From the NCBI GenBank assembly GCA_045224495.1, contig JBGVAK010000018.1, positions 1 through 30,884 of the forward strand: a stretch of DNA of 30,884 bases. Reading direction: 5' to 3'. Within the stretch, counting starts at the first letter, position 1; each line of letters begins with the position of its first letter. This document shows, in pieces, positions 22,350 to 30,259 of the stretch. The position numbers and the translations under genes are program-made. The notes below the pieces were generated by a model that made no database searches, was not told where the DNA came from, and saw nothing but the letters and a program-made list of their open reading frames with translations. The DNA comes from RUG472 sp045224495. Its GTDB lineage: Bacteria > Bacillota > Clostridia > Christensenellales > CAG-138.

Positions 22350-24086
22350 ATGAAAAAGCTGCGTCGATTCTTATCTTATTATGCGCCCCATCGGGGGCTG
22401 TTCATCCTGGATCTCACCTGCGCGCTGGTGGTGGCCGCCGTGGACGTGGCCTTCCCTTTGGTGACCCAGTACATCCTGCGCACGCTCCTGCCGGCCATGG
22501 CCCTGGACAACGCCCTGGTACGGATCTTCGCGGTGCTCATCGTGTGCCTGGTGTGCGCCTACTTCGTGCGCGCCGTGCTGCAGTACATCATCGGTTACTG
22601 GGGGCACCGGCTGGGCACCTTCATCGAAGCGGACATGCGGCGGGACATCTTCACCCATATCCAGACCCTGCCCTTCGCCTTCTACGACAAGATCCGCACA
22701 GGCAAGCTCCTGTCCCGTATCACCAACGACCTGTTTGAAGTGACGGAGCTTGCCCACCACGGCCCGGAGGATGTGGTGATCTCCGTCATGACCATCCTGG
22801 GCGCCTTCATCGCCATGTTTACCATCGAATGGCGGATCGCCCTGTGCATGCTGATCCTGCTGCCGCCCATCGTCTACTTCGTCATGCACACGCGATTGAA
22901 GATGCGGCGTACCAGCCGGGTGGTAAAGGAGCGCATGGCCGAGATCAACGCGGACATCGAAAGCTCCATCTCCGGGGCCCGGACCGCCAAAGCCTTCGCC
23001 AACGAGAAATACGAGATCAAAAAGTTCGAGAAGGGGAACAAGAACTTCCTGTCCGCCAAGAAGGATTTCTACAAGGTCATGGCCATCTTCAACAGCGGCA
23101 CGGAGTTCTTCCTGGCCATGTTCAACGTGGCGGTCCTGGCCTCAGGCGGATACCTCATCTATAGGAAGCAGCTGGACACGGTGACCCTCATCACCTTCAC
23201 CCTCTATATCTCCACCTTCACCTCCCCCATCAAGCGGCTGGCCGCCTTTGCGGAGCAGTATATGATCGGCATGGCGGGCTTCACCCGGTTCCTGGAGATC
23301 ATGGACACCAAACCAGCCATTGAGGACAAGCCTGATGCCATCGACCTTAAGGACGTGAAGGGCGACATCGACTTCTCCCACGTGTCCTTCGCCTACGACG
23401 AGGGGAGGCAGGTGCTGCAGGACGTGAATCTGACCATCCCCACAGGCCGGACGCTGGCCCTGGTGGGCCCCTCCGGCGGCGGCAAGACCACCCTCTGTCA
23501 CCTGCTCCTCCGGTTCTACGACATCCGGGAGGGCAGCATCGCCATCGACGGCCACGACATTCGGGACGTGACCATGCGCTCCCTCCGGGAGAACGTGGGC
23601 ATCGTGCAGCAGGATGTGTTCCTGTTCGCGGACAGCATTTTGGAGAACATCCGCTACGGGCGGCTGGACGCTACCGACGCGGAGGTGGTGGAGGCTGCCA
23701 AACGAGCCCACATCCACGAGGAGATCATGACCTTCCCCGACGGTTACGCCACCAACGTGGGCGAGCGGGGCATGCTCCTCTCCGGCGGACAGAAGCAGCG
23801 GGTGTCCATCGCGAGGCTGTTTTTGAAGAATCCGCCGGTGCTCATTTTGGACGAGGCCACCTCCGCCCTGGACACCCTGACCGAAGCGGATATCCAGCAC
23901 TCCTTCGACGAACTGAGCCGCGGCAGGACCACCCTGGTCATCGCCCATCGGCTCTCCACGGTGCAGAACGCAGACGAGATCGTGGTAATCGACGAGCACG
24001 GCATCCAGGAGCGGGGCACCCATGAAGAACTGCTCCAGAAGAACGGGCTGTACGCGGGCTTCTATCAGGCCACGCTGCGGGGCTAA
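22350..24086 (+). CDS. ABC exporter, fused permease and ATPase
   Basis: A 578-residue half-transporter of the MsbA/MdlB/BmrA type. Residues 1-320 are a six-helix type IV exporter domain, with coupling-helix features such as FFAFYDKIRTGKLLSRITND-like PFAFYDKIRTGKL near 108-120. The ATPase follows with Walker A GPSGGGKTT (373-381), Q-loop QQDVFLF, signature LSGGQ (477-481), Walker B VLILDE (497-502) and H-loop IAHRLST. It probably works as a homodimer, or with a partner encoded elsewhere; no second half-transporter is adjacent. The substrate (lipid, drug or peptide) is unknown; there is no C39 peptidase domain. The start is the family-typical MKKLRRFLSYY. The stop codon overlaps the stop of the convergent UPF0489 gene. 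Confidence 0.93.
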   Translation: MKKLRRFLSYYAPHRGLFILDLTCALVVAAVDVAFPLVTQYILRTLLPAMALDNALVRIFAVLIVCLVCAYFVRAVLQYIIGYWGHRLGTFIEADMRRDIFTHIQTLPFAFYDKIRTGKLLSRITNDLFEVTELAHHGPEDVVISVMTILGAFIAMFTIEWRIALCMLILLPPIVYFVMHTRLKMRRTSRVVKERMAEINADIESSISGARTAKAFANEKYEIKKFEKGNKNFLSAKKDFYKVMAIFNSGTEFFLAMFNVAVLASGGYLIYRKQLDTVTLITFTLYISTFTSPIKRLAAFAEQYMIGMAGFTRFLEIMDTKPAIEDKPDAIDLKDVKGDIDFSHVSFAYDEGRQVLQDVNLTIPTGRTLALVGPSGGGKTTLCHLLLRFYDIREGSIAIDGHDIRDVTMRSLRENVGIVQQDVFLFADSILENIRYGRLDATDAEVVEAAKRAHIHEEIMTFPDGYATNVGERGMLLSGGQKQRVSIARLFLKNPPVLILDEATSALDTLTEADIQHSFDELSRGRTTLVIAHRLSTVQNADEIVVIDEHGIQERGTHEELLQKNGLYAGFYQATLRG

Positions 24087-24790
24087 CACATATATTCCTG
24101 AAAGATGGGAACGAGGGCATCCGCCGCCTCCGGTGCATAGCGGGGCGAGATGGCTAAGGATACGAAATCATAGGGGGCGGCGGTGCGAAAGCTGCCGTCC
24201 TCCTTGTATTCTCGATACGAGATGACGGGTTCCGTCCCGTTCACCTTCTCGAACAGGTCCGGGAAGGACTGGGGCAGGCGGATATGGGCGCCGTCGGGGG
24301 TAAGGAGCTGCGACGGCACGTCGTTCCGGGAGAAGGGACGGCGCACGTTGTCCAATGAGCCCACGATCCTGGAAGCCAGGGCGAACAGCAGGTAGTTGGC
24401 TTCGTCCAGCTTCCTCTCCCGGTAGAATCGGTCCAATTCCAATCGACGCTTGGGCGGCAGGGACAGGACGTTATACAACACGTATCCCGGCCCAGGGTGG
24501 CCGACGCCCAGGTCGCTGTGGGCATCCACGTGGGTCACATGAAAGGGCGGCCGCAGCTTCCCGGCGTCCATGAGCTCCTGCCAGTAGCACAGAGCCCCGT
24601 CGTGGGTCGGAAACACCCGGCCGGGAATGGGACGCGTCCGGGATAAAAGGCAGCGCTGCTCCAAAAAGAGGCGCACCGCCTCCGGTGCCCAGGGCTCATG
24701 TCCCTCCGGCACAGGCCGCTGCCCTATCTCCGCCAGGGGGCAGCACTCCGCCAGAAAGAAATCCAGGTCTAAATCCAATACCCGCTGCAT
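24083..24790 (-). CDS. UPF0489 family protein (peptide-arginase-like)
   Basis: A 235-residue protein with the UPF0489 landmarks: VLDLDLDFF (4-12), PTHDGAL (61-67) and HVTHVDAHSDLG (84-95), where the HVDAHSD motif supplies metal-binding His and Asp residues as in arginase/deacetylase folds. One characterised relative, the proteusin enzyme OspR, is a peptide arginase that turns arginine into ornithine in a RiPP precursor. That activity here is inference, and no RiPP precursor was found nearby. The SD GGGAGGG is seven bases from the ATG. It converges on the ABC exporter with overlapping stop codons and no terminator between them. Confidence 0.7.
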   Translation of the reverse strand: MQRVLDLDLDFFLAECCPLAEIGQRPVPEGHEPWAPEAVRLFLEQRCLLSRTRPIPGRVFPTHDGALCYWQELMDAGKLRPPFHVTHVDAHSDLGVGHPGPGYVLYNVLSLPPKRRLELDRFYRERKLDEANYLLFALASRIVGSLDNVRRPFSRNDVPSQLLTPDGAHIRLPQSFPDLFEKVNGTEPVISYREYKEDGSFRTAAPYDFVSLAISPRYAPEAADALVPIFQEYMC

Positions 24791-24813
24791 GCGTTTTCCC
24801 TCCCTGTTTCATC

Positions 24814-24841
24814 AGTATACCACTTTTCTTTCCCTTTCCAA
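24814..24841 (-). promoter_or_regulatory. Promoter of the UPF0489 gene
   Basis: On the minus strand TTGGAA (24836-24841), 16-bp spacer, TATACT (24814-24819), with TGG directly before it as an extended -10. The start codon is 24 bases downstream with a good SD between. It overlaps the divergent plus-strand promoter. Confidence 0.65.
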
Positions 24842-24843
24842 CA

Positions 24844-24852
24844 TGGTATACT
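24844..24852 (+). promoter_or_regulatory. Extended -10 promoter of the YhhN-dgk pair
   Basis: TGGTATACT, with the TATACT core at 24847-24852. It is the exact inverted copy of the element at 24814-24822. The -35 position (TTTTCT) is poor, so the TG extension probably compensates. The ATG at 24878 has SD AAAGGAGG at five bases. Confidence 0.6.
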
Positions 24853-24877
24853 GTACAAAATCGGAAAGGAGGCCGCT

Positions 24878-25540
24878 ATGAGGATCGTATTCGTCATCGC
24901 CTATTTGGCGCTGCTGGGTCTATACCTGTTCGTAGAGACCGGGGACAGCTTCCGGCGCCGGGCGGTGAACAAGATCCTCCTGTCCTCCCTGTTCCTGTTC
25001 TTCGGCCAGTTCTGGTTCTGGACCAACGGCTACGCCCACGGCTGGGCCTTCCTGGCCCTGGTGGGCCTCTTCTACGCCTGCATGGGCGACGCCCTGCTGC
25101 TGTTCAGCTTCGGCGCAGGCGGGGCGGCTTTTGCCGTGGCCAACCTGTGCTTCATCGGGTACACCTTCTGTACCCTCCACTTCGGCGGTGTTTTCAGTAA
25201 GGCCCTGCCCTGGCTGATCCTGGGGCTGGTGCTGTTCCTGGGCGCATACTTCTGGGCGATGACGACGAAGTGGATCGACCTGGGCAAGATGACCTGGGTC
25301 ACCCTGTTCTACCTGATCACCGTCACCCTCCACGGGCTCATGGGGCTGTTGGCCGCTATCCTCCTGCCCGGCGGGCATACCCTGCTGCTGGGGATCGGCC
25401 TCGTGCTGTTCACGGTGGCCGACCATTTTCTGGTGATCTATAAGTTCAAAACGAAAAACAAGCGGGCGCTGCGCATCAACACGGCCTGCTATTTCTTCGG
25501 CATGATGCTGGTGGCGCTGAGCTTCTCCGTGCTGCCGTAA
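24878..25540 (+). CDS. YhhN/TMEM86-family membrane protein (lysoplasmalogenase-like)
   Basis: A 220-residue polytopic membrane protein with seven to eight hydrophobic helices. Family landmarks are NKILLSSLFLFFG (helix 2), YACMGDALLLF (conserved G-D), AVANLCFIGYTF and GLVLFTVADHFLVIYKF near the end, the place of the second conserved Asp. Characterised members hydrolyse the vinyl-ether bond of lysoplasmalogens. Plasmalogens occur in anaerobic Clostridia, which makes the activity plausible, but it is not shown here. Followed after 24 bases by the lipid-kinase gene, so the two may form a lipid-metabolism pair. Confidence 0.75.
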   Translation: MRIVFVIAYLALLGLYLFVETGDSFRRRAVNKILLSSLFLFFGQFWFWTNGYAHGWAFLALVGLFYACMGDALLLFSFGAGGAAFAVANLCFIGYTFCTLHFGGVFSKALPWLILGLVLFLGAYFWAMTTKWIDLGKMTWVTLFYLITVTLHGLMGLLAAILLPGGHTLLLGIGLVLFTVADHFLVIYKFKTKNKRALRINTACYFFGMMLVALSFSVLP

Positions 25541-25564
25541 CGATTTTTGAAAGAAGGCGAAGGC

Positions 25565-26464
25565 ATGAAACACATCTTCCTATACAACCCCGCCGCCGGT
25601 CAGGGGGCTGCCCGCTCCCTGCTGGAGGCGACCATCGCCCAGCATGAGGACTGCGAATTCTACGTGACCCGGGGGCCACGGGACGCCACGGCATACATCG
25701 AACGGCGGATCGCTGCGGCGCCGGACGAGAAGCTATGCTTCGTGGCCTGCGGCGGCGACGGGACCATCAACGAGGTGGCCTCCGGCGTGGCCGGCCATGA
25801 GAACGCCTGCTTCACCGTCTACCCCTGCGGCAGCGGCAACGACTTCGTGAAGATCTTCGGCGGCCCGGCGCGCTTTCTGGATTTGGACGCCCTGCTGGCG
25901 GCGGAGCCTGCGCCCATCGATATCCTGAAGGTGGACGACCGTTGGTGCATCAACGTCTTCAGCTTCGGTTTCGACACGGGGGTGCTGAAGACCATGAACC
26001 GGGTGAAGCGCAAGCCCTTTATGGGGGGCAAAAAAGCCTACTACGTGGGCATCGTGGACGCCCTTATGAAGTCCATGAAGACCGGCTGCACCGTCACCGT
26101 GGACGGGGGGCCCTTTTTCGCGGGCGACATCCTCCTATGCACCTTCGCCAACGCTCAGTACGTGGGCGGCTCCTTCCGATGCGCGCCCCGGGCCGAGATC
26201 GACGACGGCCTTATCGAGGTGTGCCTGGTGAAGCCCATCTCCCGCCTGTCCTTCGTGAAGCTTATCGGATCCTACACGGCGGGGACCCACCTGGAGGACC
26301 CGCGCATGAAGGACATCGTGCGCTACACCCGGGCCAAAAAGCTGACCGTAGAGAGCGCCGCGGGGCTCCTGCCCGTCTCCCTGGACGGGGAGGTCATCGA
26401 GCGCAAGCGCTTCACCGTGGAGATCGTCCCCGGCGGCGTGAACTTCGCCCTGCCGAAAGCCTGA
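25565..26464 (+). CDS. Diacylglycerol-kinase-family lipid kinase (YegS/DgkB type)
   Basis: A 299-residue kinase of the DAGK catalytic superfamily, which phosphorylates diacylglycerol, sphingosine or related lipids at the membrane face. The nucleotide-binding loop is ACGGDGTINE (61-70), followed by CGSGNDF (88-94); the C-terminal beta-sandwich contains FDTGVLK and SLDGEVIE. Both termini are complete. The open frame runs from a TTG at 25547, but the ATG at 25565, after GAAGGCGAAGGC, starts MKHIFLYNPAAG as in homologues. It may share a role with the YhhN protein upstream, returning lysolipid or diacylglycerol to phospholipid synthesis (inference). Confidence 0.9.
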   Translation: MKHIFLYNPAAGQGAARSLLEATIAQHEDCEFYVTRGPRDATAYIERRIAAAPDEKLCFVACGGDGTINEVASGVAGHENACFTVYPCGSGNDFVKIFGGPARFLDLDALLAAEPAPIDILKVDDRWCINVFSFGFDTGVLKTMNRVKRKPFMGGKKAYYVGIVDALMKSMKTGCTVTVDGGPFFAGDILLCTFANAQYVGGSFRCAPRAEIDDGLIEVCLVKPISRLSFVKLIGSYTAGTHLEDPRMKDIVRYTRAKKLTVESAAGLLPVSLDGEVIERKRFTVEIVPGGVNFALPKA

Positions 26465-26478
26465 CCCAAAAAAACAGC

Positions 26479-26511
26479 ATCAGGCCCCGGACGTCCGGGG
26501 CCTGATTTTTT
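26479..26511. terminator. Perfect palindromic bidirectional terminator
   Basis: ATCAGGCCCCGGAC followed directly by GTCCGGGGCCTGAT is a perfect 28-base inverted repeat with no unpaired loop. It has TTTTTT on the plus side and seven A residues four bases before it (26468-26474), which give a T run on the minus strand. It serves the plus-strand lipid-kinase gene, and probably the minus-strand DUF3783 gene whose stop codon lies at its edge. Confidence 0.9.
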
Positions 26512-26872
26512 ACTTTCCGTTCAGGGTAGCATGCTCCGCCGCCAGCTCCCGCAGGAGCCGCGCGGGGGTCCAGGAGAGGTTATGCTCCGTGGTCACGGCC
26601 TTGTAATCCACCTGGGCCTGGAGCATCTGCATGCCGTTCAGCAGCCCATGGAACTGCTCCGGGCTCAGTTCGTCCAGCACCAGCATCTCTTCCGAAAAGG
26701 GGGCGTCCAGGGAGGGTGCGGCAGAATACCCCGCTCGGCCCAGGAGGACACCCAGGGGTTTGTTGCAGTCCTCTCCCCTGCCCTCCACCTCACTGATCCC
26801 ATACTGCATCAGCAAAAACTGCAGCTTCTTCCGCTTGTCTCCGGCGATGTTGAACAGCAACGCCCTGGCCAT
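26510..26872 (-). CDS. DUF3783 family protein
   Basis: A 120-residue soluble protein. The C-terminal half shows the DUF3783 pattern: FSEEMLVLDELSPEQFHGLL, then VDYKAVTTEHNLSWTPARLLRELAAEH. The N-terminal half (ARALLFNIAGDKRKKLQFLL) is a small alpha/beta element. No catalytic motif is visible and the family has no assigned function. An in-frame ATG at 26893 is possible, but AGGGGAG lies inside that extension, about nine bases before the ATG at 26872, which is preferred. It follows serA on the same strand after a 12-bp hairpin. Confidence 0.75.
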   Translation of the reverse strand: MARALLFNIAGDKRKKLQFLLMQYGISEVEGRGEDCNKPLGVLLGRAGYSAAPSLDAPFSEEMLVLDELSPEQFHGLLNGMQMLQAQVDYKAVTTEHNLSWTPARLLRELAAEHATLNGK

Positions 26873-26901
26873 GGTCTTCTCTCCCCTTTCCATATGGAAA
26901 T

Positions 26902-26937
26902 GGGCTGTTAAGTTCCACGGATGGTACTTAACAGCCC
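26902..26937 (-). terminator. 12-bp hairpin between serA and the DUF3783 gene
   Basis: GGGCTGTTAAGT pairs perfectly with ACTTAACAGCCC, with a further CCA/TGG pairing inside the loop. On the minus strand the stem is followed only by ATTTCC, so it is a poor intrinsic terminator in the serA direction; TTTT follows it on the plus strand. It could be an attenuator or an mRNA end-protecting stem. Confidence 0.45.
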
Positions 26938-26959
26938 TTTTGATCGCTACGGGTTCAAC

Positions 26960-27880
26960 TTACAGTTCGAACTGTTTGGTGATGATGTCCACGATCTCCT
27001 GGCCGATGCGCTTCTGGGCTTCGACGGTGGAGGCGCCGATGTGGGGCGTGCAGGACACCATGGGGTGGCTGTAGAGGGCCTTGTTCTGGGCAGGCTCGGA
27101 GGCGTACACGTCGAGGCCGGCGGCCCGGACCTTGCCGGACTCCAGGGCGGCCAACAGGGCGTCCTCGTCCAGGTTGGCGCCGCGGCTGGTGTTGATGATG
27201 CACACGCCGTCCTTCATCTTGGCGATGGTATCGGCGTTGATGATGGCGCCGCCGTCCACCGCGGGGGCATGGACGCTGATGAAGTCGGACTCAGCGAGAA
27301 GCTCGTCCATTTCGACGTAGTGGATGCCCAGCTGCTCCTCGATGCCGGGGATATGGAAGATATCGAAGGCCACGACCTTCATGCCGATGGCCTTGGCCAT
27401 GACGCCCAGGTGCTGGCCGATGCGGCCGAAGCCGATGATGCCCAGGGTCTTGCCCTGAAGCTCGATGCCCTTGGCGTAGGCTTTCTTCTCCCACTTGTCC
27501 TCGCGCATGGTGTGACCGGCGATGGACAGGAACCGGGCGCAGGCAAACATATGGCCCATAGCCAGCTCCGCCACAGACTGGGAGCTGGCCCGGGGGGTGT
27601 TGCGGACGGTGATGCCGTTGGCTTCGGCGTATTTCACGTCGATGTTATCCACGCCCACGCCGCCGCGGATGACCAGCTTCAGCTTGCCGGCTTCCTTGGC
27701 CGCGTCGATATGGGGCGCACGGACCTTGGTGGCGGAACGGACCACCAGCACGTCGTAGTTCTTCACGGCTTCCTTCAGGGCTTCGGGATCATAGAACTGC
27801 TGATCCACCTGGCAACCCTTGGCTTCCAGCGCGGCCACCGCGCCCTTTTCCATACCGTCAGACGCAAGAATCTTGATCAT
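26960..27880 (-). CDS. serA: D-3-phosphoglycerate dehydrogenase (short form without ACT domain)
   Basis: A 306-residue D-2-hydroxyacid dehydrogenase that oxidises 3-phosphoglycerate in the first step of serine synthesis. The NAD-binding turn is GFGRIG (150-155). The catalytic set is Arg233 (NTSRGA), Glu262 (YASEPA) and His280 (CTPHIGAST), and the substrate loop RGGVGVDNID is at 72-81. The chain stops after the catalytic domain, so the ACT serine-feedback domain of longer SerA proteins is missing. Regulation by serine is therefore expected to be weak or by another route. It is 15 bases after serC; its SD (AAGGAGG) overlaps the serC stop codon. Confidence 0.93.
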   Translation of the reverse strand: MIKILASDGMEKGAVAALEAKGCQVDQQFYDPEALKEAVKNYDVLVVRSATKVRAPHIDAAKEAGKLKLVIRGGVGVDNIDVKYAEANGITVRNTPRASSQSVAELAMGHMFACARFLSIAGHTMREDKWEKKAYAKGIELQGKTLGIIGFGRIGQHLGVMAKAIGMKVVAFDIFHIPGIEEQLGIHYVEMDELLAESDFISVHAPAVDGGAIINADTIAKMKDGVCIINTSRGANLDEDALLAALESGKVRAAGLDVYASEPAQNKALYSHPMVSCTPHIGASTVEAQKRIGQEIVDIITKQFEL

Positions 27881-27895
27881 GTCCAGTTATCCTCC

Positions 27896-28984
27896 TTACG
27901 CGTTCTCTGCTTCGTACTTCTTCAGGAACTCCACCAGGGCTTCTACGCCCTCGATGGGCATGGCGTTGTAGATGGAAGCACGAAGGCCGCCCACGCTCTT
28001 GTGGCCCTTCAGGTTCTCGAAGCCGGCCGCCTTGGTGGCAGCGACCACCGCCGCGTCCTTGTCCTTGTCGCCGGTGATGAAGGGCACGTTCATGAGGGAA
28101 CGATCCTTCTTCTCCACGGTGCCGTAGAAGAGCTTGGAAGAATCCAGGAAGTCGTACATGACCTTGGCCTTGGCTTCGTTGATCCTGGCCTGAGCCTCGA
28201 GACCGCCGTTCTTCAGCAGGTACTTGAAGACCTTGCCGCAGACGTAGATGGCCCAGCAGTTGGGTGTGTTGTACATGCTGCCGTTCTTGGAATAGGTGTC
28301 GTAGCGCAGGTAGATGGGGGTCTTGGGATCGATGTCCTCGCGGATCAGGTCCTCCCGGACGATGACGATGGCCAGGCCCGCGGGACCCACGTTCTTCTGG
28401 ACGCCGCCGTAGATGAGGCCGTAGTCCGCCACGTTGCAGGGCTTAGAGAGGAACATGGAGCTCTGGTCGGACACCAGGATCTTGCCCTTGGTGTTGGGGA
28501 GCTGCTGATAGGTGGTGCCGTAGATGGTCTCGTTCTCGCAGATGTAGACGTAGTCGGCATCCTCGTCGATGGGCAGATCGGACACGTCGGGGATGTAGGA
28601 GAAGTTCTTGTCCTCGCTGGAGGCGATGACGTTGACCTTGCCGTACTTCTTGGCTTCCGCCGCGGCCTTCTTGGACCAGGAACCGGTGACGATGTAATCG
28701 AAGACGCCGTTCTTGCACAGGTTCAGGGGGATGGCGGAGAACTGGAGGGTGGCGCCGCCCTGGACGAAGAGGACCTTGTAGTTGTCGGGAATGCCCATGA
28801 GGGTCCTCAGGTCGGCCTCAGCCTCGTCGATGATCTGCTGATAGACCTTGGAGCGATGGGACATCTCCATGACGCACATGCCGCTGCCGCGGTAGTTCAT
28901 CATCTCGTCCCGGATCTCCTCGAGGACAGGCTCCGGCATGATGGCGGGACCGGCAGAAAAGTTATACACACGACCGTATTTCAT
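27896..28984 (-). CDS. serC: Phosphoserine aminotransferase
   Basis: A 362-residue fold-type-I PLP enzyme converting 3-phosphohydroxypyruvate and glutamate to phosphoserine. The N-terminus VYNFSAGPAIMPEPVL is diagnostic. PLP Lys197 lies in IYGGVQKNVGPAG, FVQGGATLQF binds cofactor phosphate, and SDQSSMFLS precedes the lysine loop. The open frame reaches into thrC (29059), but the ATG at 28984 has a strong SD (AGGAGGT) at eight bases and gives the family N-terminus. First gene of the serC-serA pair, with its own extended -10 promoter inside the end of thrC. Confidence 0.95.
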   Translation of the reverse strand: MKYGRVYNFSAGPAIMPEPVLEEIRDEMMNYRGSGMCVMEMSHRSKVYQQIIDEAEADLRTLMGIPDNYKVLFVQGGATLQFSAIPLNLCKNGVFDYIVTGSWSKKAAAEAKKYGKVNVIASSEDKNFSYIPDVSDLPIDEDADYVYICENETIYGTTYQQLPNTKGKILVSDQSSMFLSKPCNVADYGLIYGGVQKNVGPAGLAIVIVREDLIREDIDPKTPIYLRYDTYSKNGSMYNTPNCWAIYVCGKVFKYLLKNGGLEAQARINEAKAKVMYDFLDSSKLFYGTVEKKDRSLMNVPFITGDKDKDAAVVAATKAAGFENLKGHKSVGGLRASIYNAMPIEGVEALVEFLKKYEAENA

Positions 28985-29012
28985 GAATGAACCTCCTATA
29001 TTTTTTTGATTC

Positions 29013-30254
29013 CTACTTGAGTATACCACTTTTTTCCAGCGCGTCCAGAGAGGGCGCACAAATATATGGTTTTCCGGCAGCCCTGAGGGCGTTGGCCGTG
29101 TCCTTGAGGCCGCTGCCCGTACTGATGACGGTGACGGTCTCGTTGGAACGGATGATCCCCTGCTCCATGGCAGCCTTGACGCCTGCGGTGGCGGTGACGC
29201 CGGCAGGCTCGGAGAACACGCCCTCGTTCCGGCCTAAGAGGCACATGGCGCTCAGGATGTCCTCGTCGCTGACGGCGATCCAGCGCCCGTCGGACGCATA
29301 GACAGCCCGCTGGGCCTTCTTGGGGTTCCGGGGCACGCCTACGGAGATGGAGTCGGCCAAGGTCTCCTCGGGGGTGGGCACCAGCTCGTGGCCGGGCACC
29401 TTGTCCGCATTGACGAAGGGGCAGCAGCCCGTGGACTGGACGCCTAAAATGCGAGGGATCCGGTCGATGATGCCCAGCTCATAGAGATCCTTAAAGCCGG
29501 TGTACACGCCGCCGATGGTGCAGCCGTCGCCTACGGAGCAGGCCACCCAGTCGGTGACATCGAAGTGCAGCTGCTCGGCGATCTCCATGGCCACGGTCTT
29601 CTTGCCCTCGCTCATGACGGGGTTGATGCCCGCGTTCCGGTTGTACCAGCCGTACTTCTCGATGGCCGCGCGGCTGAGCTCGAAGGTCTGCTCATAGTCC
29701 CCGTCCACCACCACCAGGCGGGCGCCGAAGATCATGAGCTGAGCCACCTTCCCCTGGGGGGCGCGCTTGGGCACGAAGATGACCGCCTTGAGGCCCATCC
29801 GGGCGGCGCTCCCCGCGCAGGAGGAGGCCGCGTTGCCGGTGGAGGAACAGGAGATGGTGTCGTAGCCCAGCTCGATGGCCTTCGCTACCGCCACGCCGGA
29901 CGCCCTGTCCTTCAGGGAAGCGGTGGGGTTGATGCCGTCGTCCTTGATATAGAGAGCTTTAAGACCCAGCTCGTCCCGGAGCTTCTTGGACTCATAGAGG
30001 GGGGACCAGCCGATGCGGAGGAACCGGCTCACATCCGTGGTATCCGCCACGGGCATAAGGGCCCGATACCGCCACATGCTGTTGTCCCGGTTCGCCGCCA
30101 GGGTCTCCCGCGTCAGGACCTTCCTCACCTCGCCATAATCGTAGACGATATCGAGGATGCCCTTCTCCCCGCAGTGGGGGCAGGTGTACCGCTCCGGCTC
30201 GAAGGGGAACTCCTTGCCGCAGAGGGTGCAGCGATAGCCTAAAACCCGCTTCAT
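29013..30254 (-). CDS. thrC: Threonine synthase
   Basis: A 413-residue fold-type-II PLP enzyme that makes threonine from O-phosphohomoserine. It has an N-terminal zinc ribbon (Cys9-x2-Cys12 and Cys25-x2-Cys28), then IGWSPLYESKKL, PLP Lys115 in PTASLKDRASG, SSTGNAASSCA binding the cofactor ring environment, and SVGDGCTIGG as the glycine-rich phosphate-binding loop. The ATG is five bases after the stop of the upstream PLP-enzyme gene, with AAGGG close to it, so translation is probably coupled. No terminator separates it from serC. Confidence 0.93.
   Translation of the reverse strand: MKRVLGYRCTLCGKEFPFEPERYTCPHCGEKGILDIVYDYGEVRKVLTRETLAANRDNSMWRYRALMPVADTTDVSRFLRIGWSPLYESKKLRDELGLKALYIKDDGINPTASLKDRASGVAVAKAIELGYDTISCSSTGNAASSCAGSAARMGLKAVIFVPKRAPQGKVAQLMIFGARLVVVDGDYEQTFELSRAAIEKYGWYNRNAGINPVMSEGKKTVAMEIAEQLHFDVTDWVACSVGDGCTIGGVYTGFKDLYELGIIDRIPRILGVQSTGCCPFVNADKVPGHELVPTPEETLADSISVGVPRNPKKAQRAVYASDGRWIAVSDEDILSAMCLLGRNEGVFSEPAGVTATAGVKAAMEQGIIRSNETVTVISTGSGLKDTANALRAAGKPYICAPSLDALEKSGILK
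29020..29028 (-). promoter_or_regulatory. Extended -10 promoter of serC inside the 3' end of thrC
   Basis: On the minus strand TGGTATACT, formed by the last codons of thrC (encoding S-G-I-L). The string upstream of it (GGAAAAAAGTGG) closely resembles that of the UPF0489 promoter. It gives serC a leader of about 28-30 bases. No strong -35 hexamer is present. Confidence 0.55.
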
Positions 30255-30259
30255 GGCCC

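Noticed and set aside
22350..24877. RiPP cluster built from the ABC exporter and UPF0489 protein
   Set aside because: No precursor-like small ORF with an SD, no peptidase domain on the exporter and no other maturase; the two genes are convergent, not an operon.
26921..28990. A 689-codon plus-strand open frame across serC and serA
   Set aside because: It spans two recognised genes on the other strand and has no motif of its own.
28985..29012. Serine T-box leader before serC
   Set aside because: The gap is 28 bases and the promoter lies inside thrC; there is no room for a leader.
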